Below, piece after piece: positions 1 to 5,781 of a stretch of DNA of 8,090 bases. The stretch lies in contig CAIXHI010000401.1 in assembly GCA_903919215.1 (NCBI GenBank), forward strand, positions 1 through 8,090, written 5' to 3'. How positions within the stretch are numbered: the first letter of the stretch is position 1; every line of letters begins with the position of its first letter. This stretch comes from an uncultured Acidimicrobiaceae bacterium. Its GTDB lineage: Bacteria; Actinomycetota; Acidimicrobiia; Acidimicrobiales; Ilumatobacteraceae. The position numbers and the translations under genes are program-made. Under the pieces are notes generated by a model. The model saw only the letters and a list, made by a program, of their open reading frames with translations, did no database searches and was not told where the DNA came from.

Positions 1-460
1 CGGCTTCCTGCCCGGTGTCGACCAGGAGTACGGCGGCATCATCCGCCACGGCGCCAAGCTGCTGTACGCCTACTGCGAGGCCACCGTGCCGCGCATCCAG
101 ATCATCACCCGCAAGGCCTACGGCGGCGCGTACGTGGTCATGGACTCGAAGTCCATCGGCTCCGATCTCGCCTACGCATGGCCCACCGCCGAACTGGCCG
201 TGATGGGACCGCAGGGCGCTGTCGAGATCGTGTACCGCCGCGAGTTGCAGCAGGCCGCCGACCCGGTGGCCCGCCGCGCCGAGCTGGTGCAGGAGTACAC
301 CGACAAGTACGCCAACCCCTACAACGCCGCCGAGCGCGGCTACATCGACGATGTGATCGACCCGGCCGAGACCCGACAGAAGATCGTCGCCGGTCTGCGC
401 ATGCTGCGCACCAAGCGCGAGGAACTGCCGCACCGCAAGCACGGAAACGTGCCGCTCTGA
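1..460 (+). CDS. pccB: Propionyl/acyl-CoA carboxylase beta subunit (carboxyltransferase), C-terminal part
   Basis: The gene enters from the left edge (first full codon at base 2); 152 residues remain before TGA at 458-460. The beta subunit carries the carboxyltransferase step, moving CO2 from carboxybiotin on the alpha subunit to propionyl-CoA or a related acyl-CoA to give (methyl)malonyl-CoA in the cytoplasm. Family hallmarks of the C-terminal half are present: GFLPGVDQEYGGIIRHGAKL at the start of the fragment, then RKAYGGAY, whose glycines belong to the oxyanion/CoA pocket, then AWPTAELAVMGPQGAV, NPYNAAERGYIDDVIDP, and the typical C-terminus HRKHGNVPL. The position just after GGAY, reported as a specificity determinant in actinobacterial homologues, is Val here. 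The adjacent epsilon gene shares one base with the stop codon (TGATG), so the two are translationally coupled. Assignment to the carboxyltransferase family is secure; propionyl-CoA as the true substrate is an inference, because the N-terminal half is missing. Confidence 0.95.
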   Translation, partial: GFLPGVDQEYGGIIRHGAKLLYAYCEATVPRIQIITRKAYGGAYVVMDSKSIGSDLAYAWPTAELAVMGPQGAVEIVYRRELQQAADPVARRAELVQEYTDKYANPYNAAERGYIDDVIDPAETRQKIVAGLRMLRTKREELPHRKHGNVPL

Positions 461-651
461 TGGACGCGCAGATCACTCCAGCGCCCACTGACGAGGAGGC
501 CGTGGCGGTCGTCGCGGCGGTCGAGGCGTTGTGGCCGCGTCCGGTAGCCGAGGGGTCGTTCGAGGGCGACCGGCGCATCCCCACATGGCGCTTCAGCGGA
601 CGTTGGTGGGCCCGTCCGGTGCCGTCGCGCCGCGGTCGCCCCTACCGCTGA
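460..651 (+). CDS. pccE: Acyl-CoA carboxylase epsilon subunit (63 aa)
   Basis: This small gene starts with the ATG that shares its A with the stop codon of the beta-subunit gene (TGATG at 458-462). The product has an acidic, alanine/valine-rich helix (about residues 9-24, TDEEAVAVVAAVEALW) followed by PTWRFSGRWWARP (residues 41-53) and a basic tail, RRGRPYR. A short helix followed by a Trp/Arg-rich C-terminus is the pattern of the actinobacterial acyl-CoA carboxylase epsilon subunit, which in Streptomyces and mycobacteria binds the alpha and beta subunits and stimulates the holoenzyme. Family members are small (roughly 60-90 aa) and usually sit right behind the beta subunit, as here. No strong ribosome-binding site precedes it, so translation probably depends on coupling. 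The gene is easily missed because a longer spurious frame beginning at 178 reads through it. The identification rests on position, size and the C-terminal motif; it is probable, not proven. Confidence 0.82.
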   Translation: MDAQITPAPTDEEAVAVVAAVEALWPRPVAEGSFEGDRRIPTWRFSGRWWARPVPSRRGRPYR

Positions 652-657
652 TCCAGG

Positions 658-1665
658 ATGGACATCACGACGGTTGCCGACGATCTGATCGTTCTGCACG
701 ATGGGGCCGAGGTCACGCGGCTCACCGGCCTGCAGCCGTCCACCAGTTACACCGTGCTCGGGCACGAGGTCACCACGCTCTCCCGGCCTGCGGGTGAACT
801 GCTGGCGCGTTTCGCCACGGTCAACGATGTGCACTTCGGGGAGGTCGAGTGCGGCCGCATCGGCGACAGTCCCGAGGGCCCCATCCAGCGGGCCCTGCCG
901 GGCGAGGCGCCGTACCCGGAGACAATGAACCGCGGTGCGGTCGCCGAGATCCTCGAGCTCGATGCCGCCGTCGTCATCGTGAAGGGTGATGTCACCGCCG
1001 ACGGTCGGCCGGAGGAGTTGGCGGACTTCGAACGCCACTACCGAACTGCGTTCGGCGATCGGCTGCACGTCGTGCGCGGCAACCATGATTCCTACCGCGG
1101 GCAGGACGTCTTCTCGGGCGATCGCTGGATCGAGTTGCCCGGTGTGGCGATCGCGCTGCTCGACACCGTGACACCGGGCGAGACCAACGGATCCCTGCGC
1201 GCCGAACAACTTGAGTGGCTGGACGCGATGGCCGCGCAGTCCGACCGTCCCGTACTCGCGATGGGTCATCATCAGCAATGGATCGACGGCACGGCACACG
1301 ACCACCGCTCCGAGTCGTACTTCGGCCTGCAGCCCGACCCCAGCGAAGCGCTGGCGGCGGTCGTCGCTCGCCGCCGATCGATCGTGGCCTACACCGCCGG
1401 GCACACACATCGCCATCGGGTACGCCATATGCCGTGCGGTGTGCCGTCGATCGAGATCGGGTGTGTGAAGGACTTCCCCGGGACATGGGCCGAATACCGG
1501 GTGTACGAAGCCGGCATCACCCAGGTCGTGCACCGTGTGTCCACACCCGAGGCACTGTCGTGGAGTGAACGGTGCCGCCACCTGTACCGCGACTTCGGTG
1601 TGGACTACGAGCACTACGCGCTCGGCGCGCTGGAGGACCGATGCTGCAACATCCCGCTGCGGTGA
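658..1665 (+). CDS. Metallophosphoesterase with short FN3-like N-terminal segment
   Basis: A 335-aa calcineurin-like phosphoesterase. The dinuclear-metal motifs appear in order: D57-x-H59 (NDVHFGE), G110-D111 (VKGDVTADG), G141-N-H-D (VRGNHDS), H204/H205 (MGHHQQ) and G248-H-T-H251 (AGHTH). The arrangement resembles the cyclic-nucleotide phosphodiesterase/CpdA-like class more than protein phosphatases, but substrate cannot be read from sequence. Residues 1-50 are unusual: LTGLQPSTSYTV followed by VTTLSRPAGELLARFATV resembles the last strands of a fibronectin type III or purple-acid-phosphatase N-terminal domain, truncated to about half size. There is no signal peptide or membrane segment, so the protein is probably cytoplasmic. 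The chosen ATG lies 6 bp after the epsilon-subunit stop and gives the longest form consistent with that packing; an AGG abuts the ATG, too close to be a good ribosome-binding site. The C-terminus (EDRCCNIPLR) is encoded by DNA that also encodes the first residues of the next gene. Confidence 0.88.
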   Translation: MDITTVADDLIVLHDGAEVTRLTGLQPSTSYTVLGHEVTTLSRPAGELLARFATVNDVHFGEVECGRIGDSPEGPIQRALPGEAPYPETMNRGAVAEILELDAAVVIVKGDVTADGRPEELADFERHYRTAFGDRLHVVRGNHDSYRGQDVFSGDRWIELPGVAIALLDTVTPGETNGSLRAEQLEWLDAMAAQSDRPVLAMGHHQQWIDGTAHDHRSESYFGLQPDPSEALAAVVARRRSIVAYTAGHTHRHRVRHMPCGVPSIEIGCVKDFPGTWAEYRVYEAGITQVVHRVSTPEALSWSERCRHLYRDFGVDYEHYALGALEDRCCNIPLR

Positions 1666-2255
1666 GAGCCGGCTTCGAGGAAGGCAGTCGCACGCTGTTG
1701 CACACGCTGCGGGCGATCACCGCCGACCAGTGGGACCGCGAGGGAGCGCTCGGCGAATGGACCACACGTGAACTCGCGGCGCACACATTGCGTGCCTTCC
1801 TCACCATCGAGAGTTACCTGTTGGCCGAGCCGACCGTCGACCGCGTCCTGGCCGATGCCGGCGAGTACTACAGCACGGTGCTCACCGACCCATCGGTGCA
1901 TCAGGGTGTGGCGGCGCGCGGCCGCGACGCAGGTCGGCAACTGCTCGACCCAGTGGGGGAGGCCGAGGCCGTCATCGCGCAGACACTCGCACGCGTGGCG
2001 GCGACCGCCGACGACGAACCGGTGAACACGTTCGCAGGGCAGATCACATTGTCGGAATACCTCGCCACCCGTGTGGTCGAGATCGGAGTGCACACACTCG
2101 ATCTGCAGCGCGCCACGGGACAGTTGATGCAGTTGCATCCCGAGACCTCGGCGGTCGTGTTGTTCGCGCTGACGCAGCTGGCGTCACCGGCACCGCTGAT
2201 CCTGGCGCTCACCGGCCGACGCCCGCTGCCGAACGACTTCAACGTGCTCGGCTGA
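1641..2255 (+). CDS. MDMPI/DinB-like metal-binding protein (maleylpyruvate isomerase N-terminal family)
   Basis: A 204-aa protein of the mycothiol-dependent maleylpyruvate isomerase-like (MDMPI_N/DinB-fold) family. Family marks are W40-TTRELAAHTLRAF with H48, the helix-1 metal ligand, and ATRVVEIGVHTLDLQRATG (residues 142-160) carrying E147 and H151, the E-x3-H pair that completes the His-Glu-His zinc site of this fold. Characterised members use mycothiol as a cofactor, for example in maleylpyruvate isomerisation, but most actinobacterial paralogues have no known substrate, and this one lacks an aromatic-degradation context. The ATG at 1641 is preferred over upstream in-frame starts because a good ribosome-binding site, GGAGG at 1632-1636, precedes it by 4 nt and the residues after it match the usual family N-terminus. 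It overlaps the metallophosphoesterase gene by 25 bp and ends 4 bp before the CoA-transferase gene, so it is part of the same transcript. Confidence 0.85.
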   Translation: MLQHPAAVRAGFEEGSRTLLHTLRAITADQWDREGALGEWTTRELAAHTLRAFLTIESYLLAEPTVDRVLADAGEYYSTVLTDPSVHQGVAARGRDAGRQLLDPVGEAEAVIAQTLARVAATADDEPVNTFAGQITLSEYLATRVVEIGVHTLDLQRATGQLMQLHPETSAVVLFALTQLASPAPLILALTGRRPLPNDFNVLG

Positions 2256-2259
2256 CCCA

Positions 2260-3390
2260 GTGACGCAGCCCACCGCGTTACCCCTCGCCGATCTGCGGGT
2301 CATCGATCTGTCGACGGTGATCGCCGGTCCGAACTGCGCCCGCTATCTGGGCGATTTCGGCGCCGACGTGATCAAGGTCGAGCGACCCGACGGCGGCGAC
2401 AGTCTGCGCAACATGGCGTGGCGCGACCCTCGCGACGGCGAGGGCATCTGGTGGAAACTGGTCAATCGCAACAAGCGCATCATTGCGCTCGATCTGAAGA
2501 TCGCCGACGACCTCGCGCTGCTGAAGCAACTGATCGAGTCGGCCGATGTGCTGGTGGAGAACTTCCGCCCGGGCACGCTGGAACGCCTCGGCCTCGGCCC
2601 CGATGTGCTGTTGACGCTGAACCCGCGCTTGGTGATCACGCGCATCACCGGCTTCGGACAAACCGGCCCGTACCGCAACCGTCCGGGGTTCGCCACGATC
2701 GCTGAATCGATGTCGGGCCTGGCCGCGATCAGCGGTGAGCCCGGCGGTCAACCATTGCTGCCAGCGATCGCTCTCACCGACGAGCTCACCGGTGTCGTCG
2801 CCGCGTTCGCGACGATGGTGGCGCTGCACAGTGGCGTCGGTCAGGTGGTCGATGTCAGCCTGATCGAGAGCCTGTTCCAGATCATGAGTCCGCTCGTGAC
2901 GCTGTTCGGTCTGACGGGCGAACAACAGGGTCGCCTCGGCGCCGGCCTGCCGTACACGGTGCCGCGCGGAACCTACCAGTGCTCGGATGGCAAGTGGGTC
3001 GGGCTCTCGGCATCCAGCGATTCGGTGGCCGCCCGAGTACTGCGCCTGCTGGGCGTGGAGGGCGACCCGCGCTTCGTGACGTTCGCCGACCGCATGGCCA
3101 ACCGGGAGGCACTGGAGACGCTCATGCGCGAGTTCTGCCATTCACGCACACAGGCCGACGTGCTCCAGGTGTTCACCGAGGCCGAGGCTGCGATCGGCCC
3201 GGTGATGGACATGGCCGATATCGCCGCCGACCCGCACTTCATGTTCCGTCAGGCGATCGTCGATCTGGAGGGCACACCGATGCAGGGTTTGGTCGCCAAG
3301 CTGAGCACGACACCCGGTGCCCTGCGATGGCAGGGCCGGACGAAAGACGCCGACGGCGCCGAGATCAGAGAGAAGGGCTGGAACCCATGA
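2260..3390 (+). CDS. CaiB/BaiF (family III) CoA-transferase
   Basis: A 376-aa family III CoA-transferase, which moves CoA between carboxylic acids through an aspartyl-CoA thioester. The N-terminus shows LADLRVIDLSTVIAGPNCARYLGDFGADVIKVE split across residues 9-41, followed by NRNKRIIALDLK, DVLVENFRPGTLERLGLG and RITGFGQTGPY, all diagnostic. The catalytic aspartate is most likely D174 in ALTDELTGVVAAF, and GQVVDVSLIESLF (194-206) is the conserved stretch after it. The C-terminal half has the typical GTYQCSDGKWVGLS and GPVMDMADIAADPHF. Length is slightly below the usual 390-430 but all core motifs are present. The start is GTG, 4 bp after the previous stop, with no clear ribosome-binding site; only seven residues precede the conserved block, which supports this start. 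Substrate is unknown: formyl-, carnitine-, succinyl- and racemase-type (alpha-methylacyl-CoA racemase) functions all occur in the family. The acyl-CoA carboxylase upstream suggests organic-acid or branched-chain acyl-CoA metabolism. Confidence 0.92.
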   Translation: MTQPTALPLADLRVIDLSTVIAGPNCARYLGDFGADVIKVERPDGGDSLRNMAWRDPRDGEGIWWKLVNRNKRIIALDLKIADDLALLKQLIESADVLVENFRPGTLERLGLGPDVLLTLNPRLVITRITGFGQTGPYRNRPGFATIAESMSGLAAISGEPGGQPLLPAIALTDELTGVVAAFATMVALHSGVGQVVDVSLIESLFQIMSPLVTLFGLTGEQQGRLGAGLPYTVPRGTYQCSDGKWVGLSASSDSVAARVLRLLGVEGDPRFVTFADRMANREALETLMREFCHSRTQADVLQVFTEAEAAIGPVMDMADIAADPHFMFRQAIVDLEGTPMQGLVAKLSTTPGALRWQGRTKDADGAEIREKGWNP

Positions 3391-3815
3391 CCGAGTTGCG
3401 CGCGTACGTTGCCGGACCGTTGTTCGACGAGGGTGAGCGATACTGGATCGAGACAGTCGACCGGGTGGTTGCTGAGGCAGGGTTCATCACGTTCCTCCCG
3501 CATCGAGACAACCCACCCAAGGATCAGTTCAACGTCCGCCAGATCTTCGAGAACGACAAGCGCGGCATCGACACGTGCGATGTGGTGGTGGCCAATCTGA
3601 ACGGCATCATCACCGACGACGGCACCGCGTGGGAGTTGGGCTACGCCTATGCCACCGGCAAATACCTCATCGGGATGCACACCGACTGGCGCAAGCGGTT
3701 CGACCACGAAGTGGTGAACCTGATGCTCGAGTGCTCATTGCACCGCATGGTGCACTCGCTCGATGAACTGAAGGTCGCCCTGGCCGAGTTCAGGCAACGC
3801 CGATCGGGCAACTGA
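3387..3815 (+). CDS. Nucleoside 2-deoxyribosyltransferase-family protein
   Basis: A 142-aa member of the nucleoside 2-deoxyribosyltransferase (NDT)/RCL fold, the usual size for the family. The N-terminal strand and loop RAYVAGPLFDEGERYW (5-20), then NVRQIFENDKRGIDTCDVVVANLNG (49-73) and D78-DGTAWELGYAYATGKYLIG (to 96) are characteristic. E83 corresponds to the nucleophilic glutamate that attacks the deoxyribosyl C1', and EVVNLML (108-114) supplies the conserved asparagine of the neighbouring subunit's active site. True NDTs exchange bases between deoxynucleosides in salvage; related RCL/DNPH1 proteins hydrolyse deoxynucleotides instead. The AGPLF form of the first motif favours NDT but does not settle it. 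The ATG overlaps the CoA-transferase stop (ATGA at 3387-3390), and AAGGG at 3373-3377 may serve as ribosome-binding site. The last 26 bp overlap the 3' end of msrA on the opposite strand. Confidence 0.85.
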   Translation: MTELRAYVAGPLFDEGERYWIETVDRVVAEAGFITFLPHRDNPPKDQFNVRQIFENDKRGIDTCDVVVANLNGIITDDGTAWELGYAYATGKYLIGMHTDWRKRFDHEVVNLMLECSLHRMVHSLDELKVALAEFRQRRSGN

Positions 3816-4434
3816 CGCCCGTGCCACCGATCCCGCAGTACCCGTTGGGGTTCTTCGCCAAGTACTGCTGGTGGTATGGCTCGGCGTAATAGAACTCGCC
3901 CAGGGGTGCCACCTCGGTGGTGATCGTCCCGTAGCCGGCAGCAGCAAGGCGCGCCTGGTACAGCTCCAGGGTCTCGTCCACGATGGCGCGTTGCGCAACG
4001 TCGGTGGTGTAGATCGCGCTGCGGTACTGGGTACCGATGTCGTTGCCCTGGCGCATGCCCTGTGTGGGGTCGTGGTTCTCCCAGAACACCTTCAGCAGTT
4101 GCGCGAAGGAGACCTTGGTGGGATCGAAGACCACGAGTACCACTTCGGTGTGGCCCGTGCGACCGCTGCATGTCTCCTCGTAGGTCGGGTTCGCGGTGTA
4201 GCCACCTGCGTAGCCAACGGCCGTCGAGTACACCCCGTCGGTCTGCCAGAACTTGCGCTCGGCCCCCCAGAAGCAACCAAGGGCAAAGACCGTCGTCTGC
4301 AGCGGAGTGGGCCACGGGCCGACCAGCGGTGCGTCGAGTACGTAGTGGTGTTCGGGCACCGGCATCGTCTGGTCGGTGCGGCCCGGCAGGGCATCGGCAG
4401 GTGCGACGATCTCTGGCTGCTGACGGAAGAGCAT
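3790..4434 (-). CDS. msrA: Peptide methionine sulfoxide reductase MsrA
   Basis: A complete 214-aa MsrA, close in length to the E. coli enzyme. It reduces the S-epimer of methionine sulfoxide in proteins and free methionine, using thioredoxin as reductant, in the cytoplasm. The catalytic motif is ALGCFWGAER with nucleophile C54. Then come GYAGGYTANPTYEETCSGRTGHTE split over residues 74-97, with E97 as the acid that protonates the sulfoxide, and NDIGTQYRSAIY (131-142). C200 and C209 near the C-terminus match the two recycling cysteines of the E. coli-type enzyme (YCGIGGTGVSCP). The first 45 residues form the N-terminal extension typical of this long form. The ATG at 4432-4434 lacks an upstream ribosome-binding site but has a TAGCCT hexamer 6 nt away, consistent with a leaderless mRNA. 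It converges with the NDT-family gene (26 bp overlap) and diverges from the acetyltransferase gene. Confidence 0.96.
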   Translation of the reverse strand: MLFRQQPEIVAPADALPGRTDQTMPVPEHHYVLDAPLVGPWPTPLQTTVFALGCFWGAERKFWQTDGVYSTAVGYAGGYTANPTYEETCSGRTGHTEVVLVVFDPTKVSFAQLLKVFWENHDPTQGMRQGNDIGTQYRSAIYTTDVAQRAIVDETLELYQARLAAAGYGTITTEVAPLGEFYYAEPYHQQYLAKNPNGYCGIGGTGVSCPIGVA

Positions 4435-4440
4435 TCGGAA

Positions 4441-4446
4441 AGGCTA
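4441..4446 (-). promoter_or_regulatory. Putative -10 element of msrA, leaderless type
   Basis: On the minus strand the hexamer TAGCCT (TAnnnT) lies 6 nt before the msrA ATG. Transcription starting at the usual distance from a -10 box would begin at or next to the A of the ATG. A weak -35-like TCGACC (plus-strand 4464-4469) sits 17 nt upstream. There is no experimental support. Confidence 0.45.
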
Positions 4447-4478
4447 CGCCGCCCATCGCCTGAGGTCGACGCTGTCAC

Positions 4479-4484
4479 TAGCCT
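4479..4484 (+). promoter_or_regulatory. Putative -10 element of the GNAT gene, leaderless type
   Basis: TAGCCT (TAnnnT) lies 8 nt before the GTG at 4493, placing the predicted transcription start within a base or two of the start codon. The same hexamer is used on the opposite strand for msrA. A convincing -35 box is not visible. The TGAGG at 4484-4488 could instead be read as a ribosome-binding site, but it is only 4 nt from GTG. Confidence 0.4.
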
Positions 4485-4492
4485 GAGGCTCA

Positions 4493-4987
4493 GTGCTGAT
4501 CCGACCCTTCACCCCCCACGACATCGAGTCCACGTTGGAACTCAACAACGCCAACGTCCCCGAACTCAACGAACTCGACGCGCCAGAAGTAGCACGTCTC
4601 TCAGAGTTGGCCGCATGTGCACTGGTTGCCGAAGTCGACGGCCGCTTCGCCGGGTTCTGCTGGGTCATCGCTCCCGGGCAGCCATACGGCAGCCTCAACT
4701 ACCGCTGGTTCAGCGAGCGCTACGACACGTTCGTGTACCTCGATCGCATCGCCGTCCATCCCGAGTTCCGACGCTACGGCATCGGCCGCGCGTTCTACAG
4801 CGAGTTGGTCCAGCAGAGCGCGCCAAAGTGGCCGGTGCTGTTGTGCGAGGTGAACATCCGCCCGATGAACGAGGGCTCGCTGCGATTCCACCACTCGATC
4901 GGTTTCCGCGAAGTCGGCCAACACGACACCGACGAAGGGCGCAAGACCGTCAGCCTGCTGGAGTTGTCACTCGCCTCGAGCACCTGA
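4493..4987 (+). CDS. GNAT-family N-acetyltransferase (COG3818-like)
   Basis: A 164-aa single-domain GNAT acetyltransferase. The acetyl-CoA site is visible in motif A, LDRIAVHPEFRRYGIGRAFY (83-102), where R93-R-Y-G-I-G98 matches the Q/R-x-x-G-x-G/A pyrophosphate-binding loop. The C-terminal CEVNIRPMNEGSLRFHHSIGF (118-138) is the usual beta6-helix-beta7 region. The N-terminal NNANVPELNELDA (18-30) and the middle block PGQPYGSLNYRWFSERYDTFVYLDR (61-85) resemble the predicted acetyltransferase group COG3818, which is common in actinobacteria and of unknown substrate. The start is GTG at 4493. The gene is divergent from msrA across 58 bp and convergent with the TetR gene, from which it is separated by only 20 bp; no strong terminator is visible there. 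Function beyond acyl transfer cannot be stated. Confidence 0.9.
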   Translation: MLIRPFTPHDIESTLELNNANVPELNELDAPEVARLSELAACALVAEVDGRFAGFCWVIAPGQPYGSLNYRWFSERYDTFVYLDRIAVHPEFRRYGIGRAFYSELVQQSAPKWPVLLCEVNIRPMNEGSLRFHHSIGFREVGQHDTDEGRKTVSLLELSLASST

Positions 4988-5007
4988 GCGCTCGGCGACC
5001 AGCCGTT

Positions 5008-5733
5008 TCAGCCGATGGCGGCTTCGTGCTGAAGGGGCGACAATGCGGGGTACACCGGCATCCGCGGATCGACCTTCAACGGCATGCGTGACGGCTGGAT
5101 CGGGTACAGCGCATCGGACCAGGCGACGTTGCTGGCCTGCGGGTACCGGCTGTACAGCCAGGACGACAGCACATACACCAACTCCTGCTGGATGTGCGGG
5201 CGATGCTCAAGCGACGCGCCGAGGTACTCGTGCAGCATGCCGAGCGTGATGTCTACTGCGGTGTTCGCCACCAACTCGGCCTCAATGTCGGGCAGTCCCG
5301 GCACTCGTTCGCGCAGCAATACACCGGCGAGCGAGACGACGCGCTGACGCACGCCGGCGCCATAGTCGAGGGGGCCGCTGCCGCTGAGACACAACGCCAC
5401 CGTCGATGGGTTTGCGTCGATGTGCTCACACAACGTGGAGATGGTCTCCCGCAACAGCATCGGAGCTGAGTCGGTGGGGGCGTACTGCTTCAGCCCATCG
5501 AACAGTTCCCCGAGCCGCTGGGTCGCACGCTCGGCGAGCGCAGTGACCACGCTGGGCATGTCGGGGAACCAGTAGTAGACGCGGCCGATGGACATACTCG
5601 CCTCGACCGCCAACTCGTTGGCGGTGAAACTGACTTGGCCCTGGTCGTGAATCAACCGTTCGGCGGCATCGAGGATGGCGTCGATCGACTGTTGACTGCG
5701 ACGTTGGCGTGGGGCGGTACGCAACTCCTGCAT
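5008..5733 (-). CDS. TetR-family transcriptional regulator
   Basis: A 241-aa one-component repressor. The N-terminal DNA-binding domain is clear: QQSIDAILDAAERLIHDQG (residues 15-32) is helix 1, and TANELAVEASMSIGRVYYWF (37-56) is the helix-turn-helix, ending in the YYWF variant of the usual YxHF; SVVTALAERA begins helix 4. Residues 80-195 form a divergent ligand-binding domain. After about residue 197 comes a proline-rich tail with PIQPSRMPLK and DPRMPVYPALSP that is longer than in typical family members. Two start codons are possible. ATG at 5733 is chosen because TATGGT lies 7 nt upstream, matching the leaderless pattern of its neighbours; ATG at 5745 would give 245 aa. The frame stays open to 6318, but that stretch lies antisense to the amidase gene. 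Divergence from the amidase gene across a short spacer suggests self-regulation and control of that gene. Confidence 0.92.
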   Translation of the reverse strand: MQELRTAPRQRRSQQSIDAILDAAERLIHDQGQVSFTANELAVEASMSIGRVYYWFPDMPSVVTALAERATQRLGELFDGLKQYAPTDSAPMLLRETISTLCEHIDANPSTVALCLSGSGPLDYGAGVRQRVVSLAGVLLRERVPGLPDIEAELVANTAVDITLGMLHEYLGASLEHRPHIQQELVYVLSSWLYSRYPQASNVAWSDALYPIQPSRMPLKVDPRMPVYPALSPLQHEAAIG

Positions 5734-5740
5734 CACGGCC

Positions 5741-5746
5741 ACCATA
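5741..5746 (-). promoter_or_regulatory. Putative -10 element of the tetR gene, leaderless type
   Basis: On the minus strand TATGGT (TAnnnT) is followed by 7 nt and then ATG at 5733. It overlaps the alternative upstream ATG (5743-5745), which argues for the downstream start. No good -35 box is seen. Confidence 0.4.
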
Positions 5747-5781
5747 CGGCTCGCGCGAAGAAATCCACCTACTGTGGGGGT
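5747..5781. promoter_or_regulatory. Divergent control region with candidate TetR operators
   Basis: This short spacer between the regulator and the amidase gene holds an 8-bp perfect palindrome, TCGCGCGA (5751-5758), and a 13-bp dyad, CCAC-CTACT-GTGG (5765-5777), that straddles the presumed -10 box of the amidase gene. A repressor bound at either site would block both promoters. Both dyads are shorter than typical TetR operators, so they are candidates only. Confidence 0.35.
5770..5775 (+). promoter_or_regulatory. Putative -10 element of the amidase gene, leaderless type
   Basis: TACTGT (TAnnnT) lies 6 nt upstream of ATG 5782, so transcription would begin at about the start codon. The first bases of the gene are unusually AT-rich (about 42% GC over 5791-5840), in keeping with the unstructured 5' end favoured by leaderless messages. 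There is no clear -35 box. Confidence 0.42.

Noticed and set aside
340..1614. Long minus-strand open frame (424 aa) across the carboxylase end and metallophosphoesterase
   Set aside because: It lies antisense to three supported genes, has no recognisable motif, and its arginine/histidine/glycine-rich makeup is typical of a shadow frame in high-GC DNA.
3387..3815. NDT-family gene as part of an anti-phage or DNA-modification system
   Set aside because: Members of this fold occur in such clusters, but there is no nuclease, methyltransferase, toxin, integrase or base composition shift nearby; the neighbours are housekeeping enzymes.
5010..5023. AGCCG-ATGG-CGGCT hairpin as terminator between the acetyltransferase and tetR genes
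   Set aside because: The stem is only 5 bp, lies inside the tetR coding sequence and has no T-tract on either side.
3871..5091. 406-aa plus-strand open frame running through msrA and the acetyltransferase
   Set aside because: It is antisense to the complete MsrA and out of frame with the GNAT gene, with a low-complexity Arg-rich composition and no domain.
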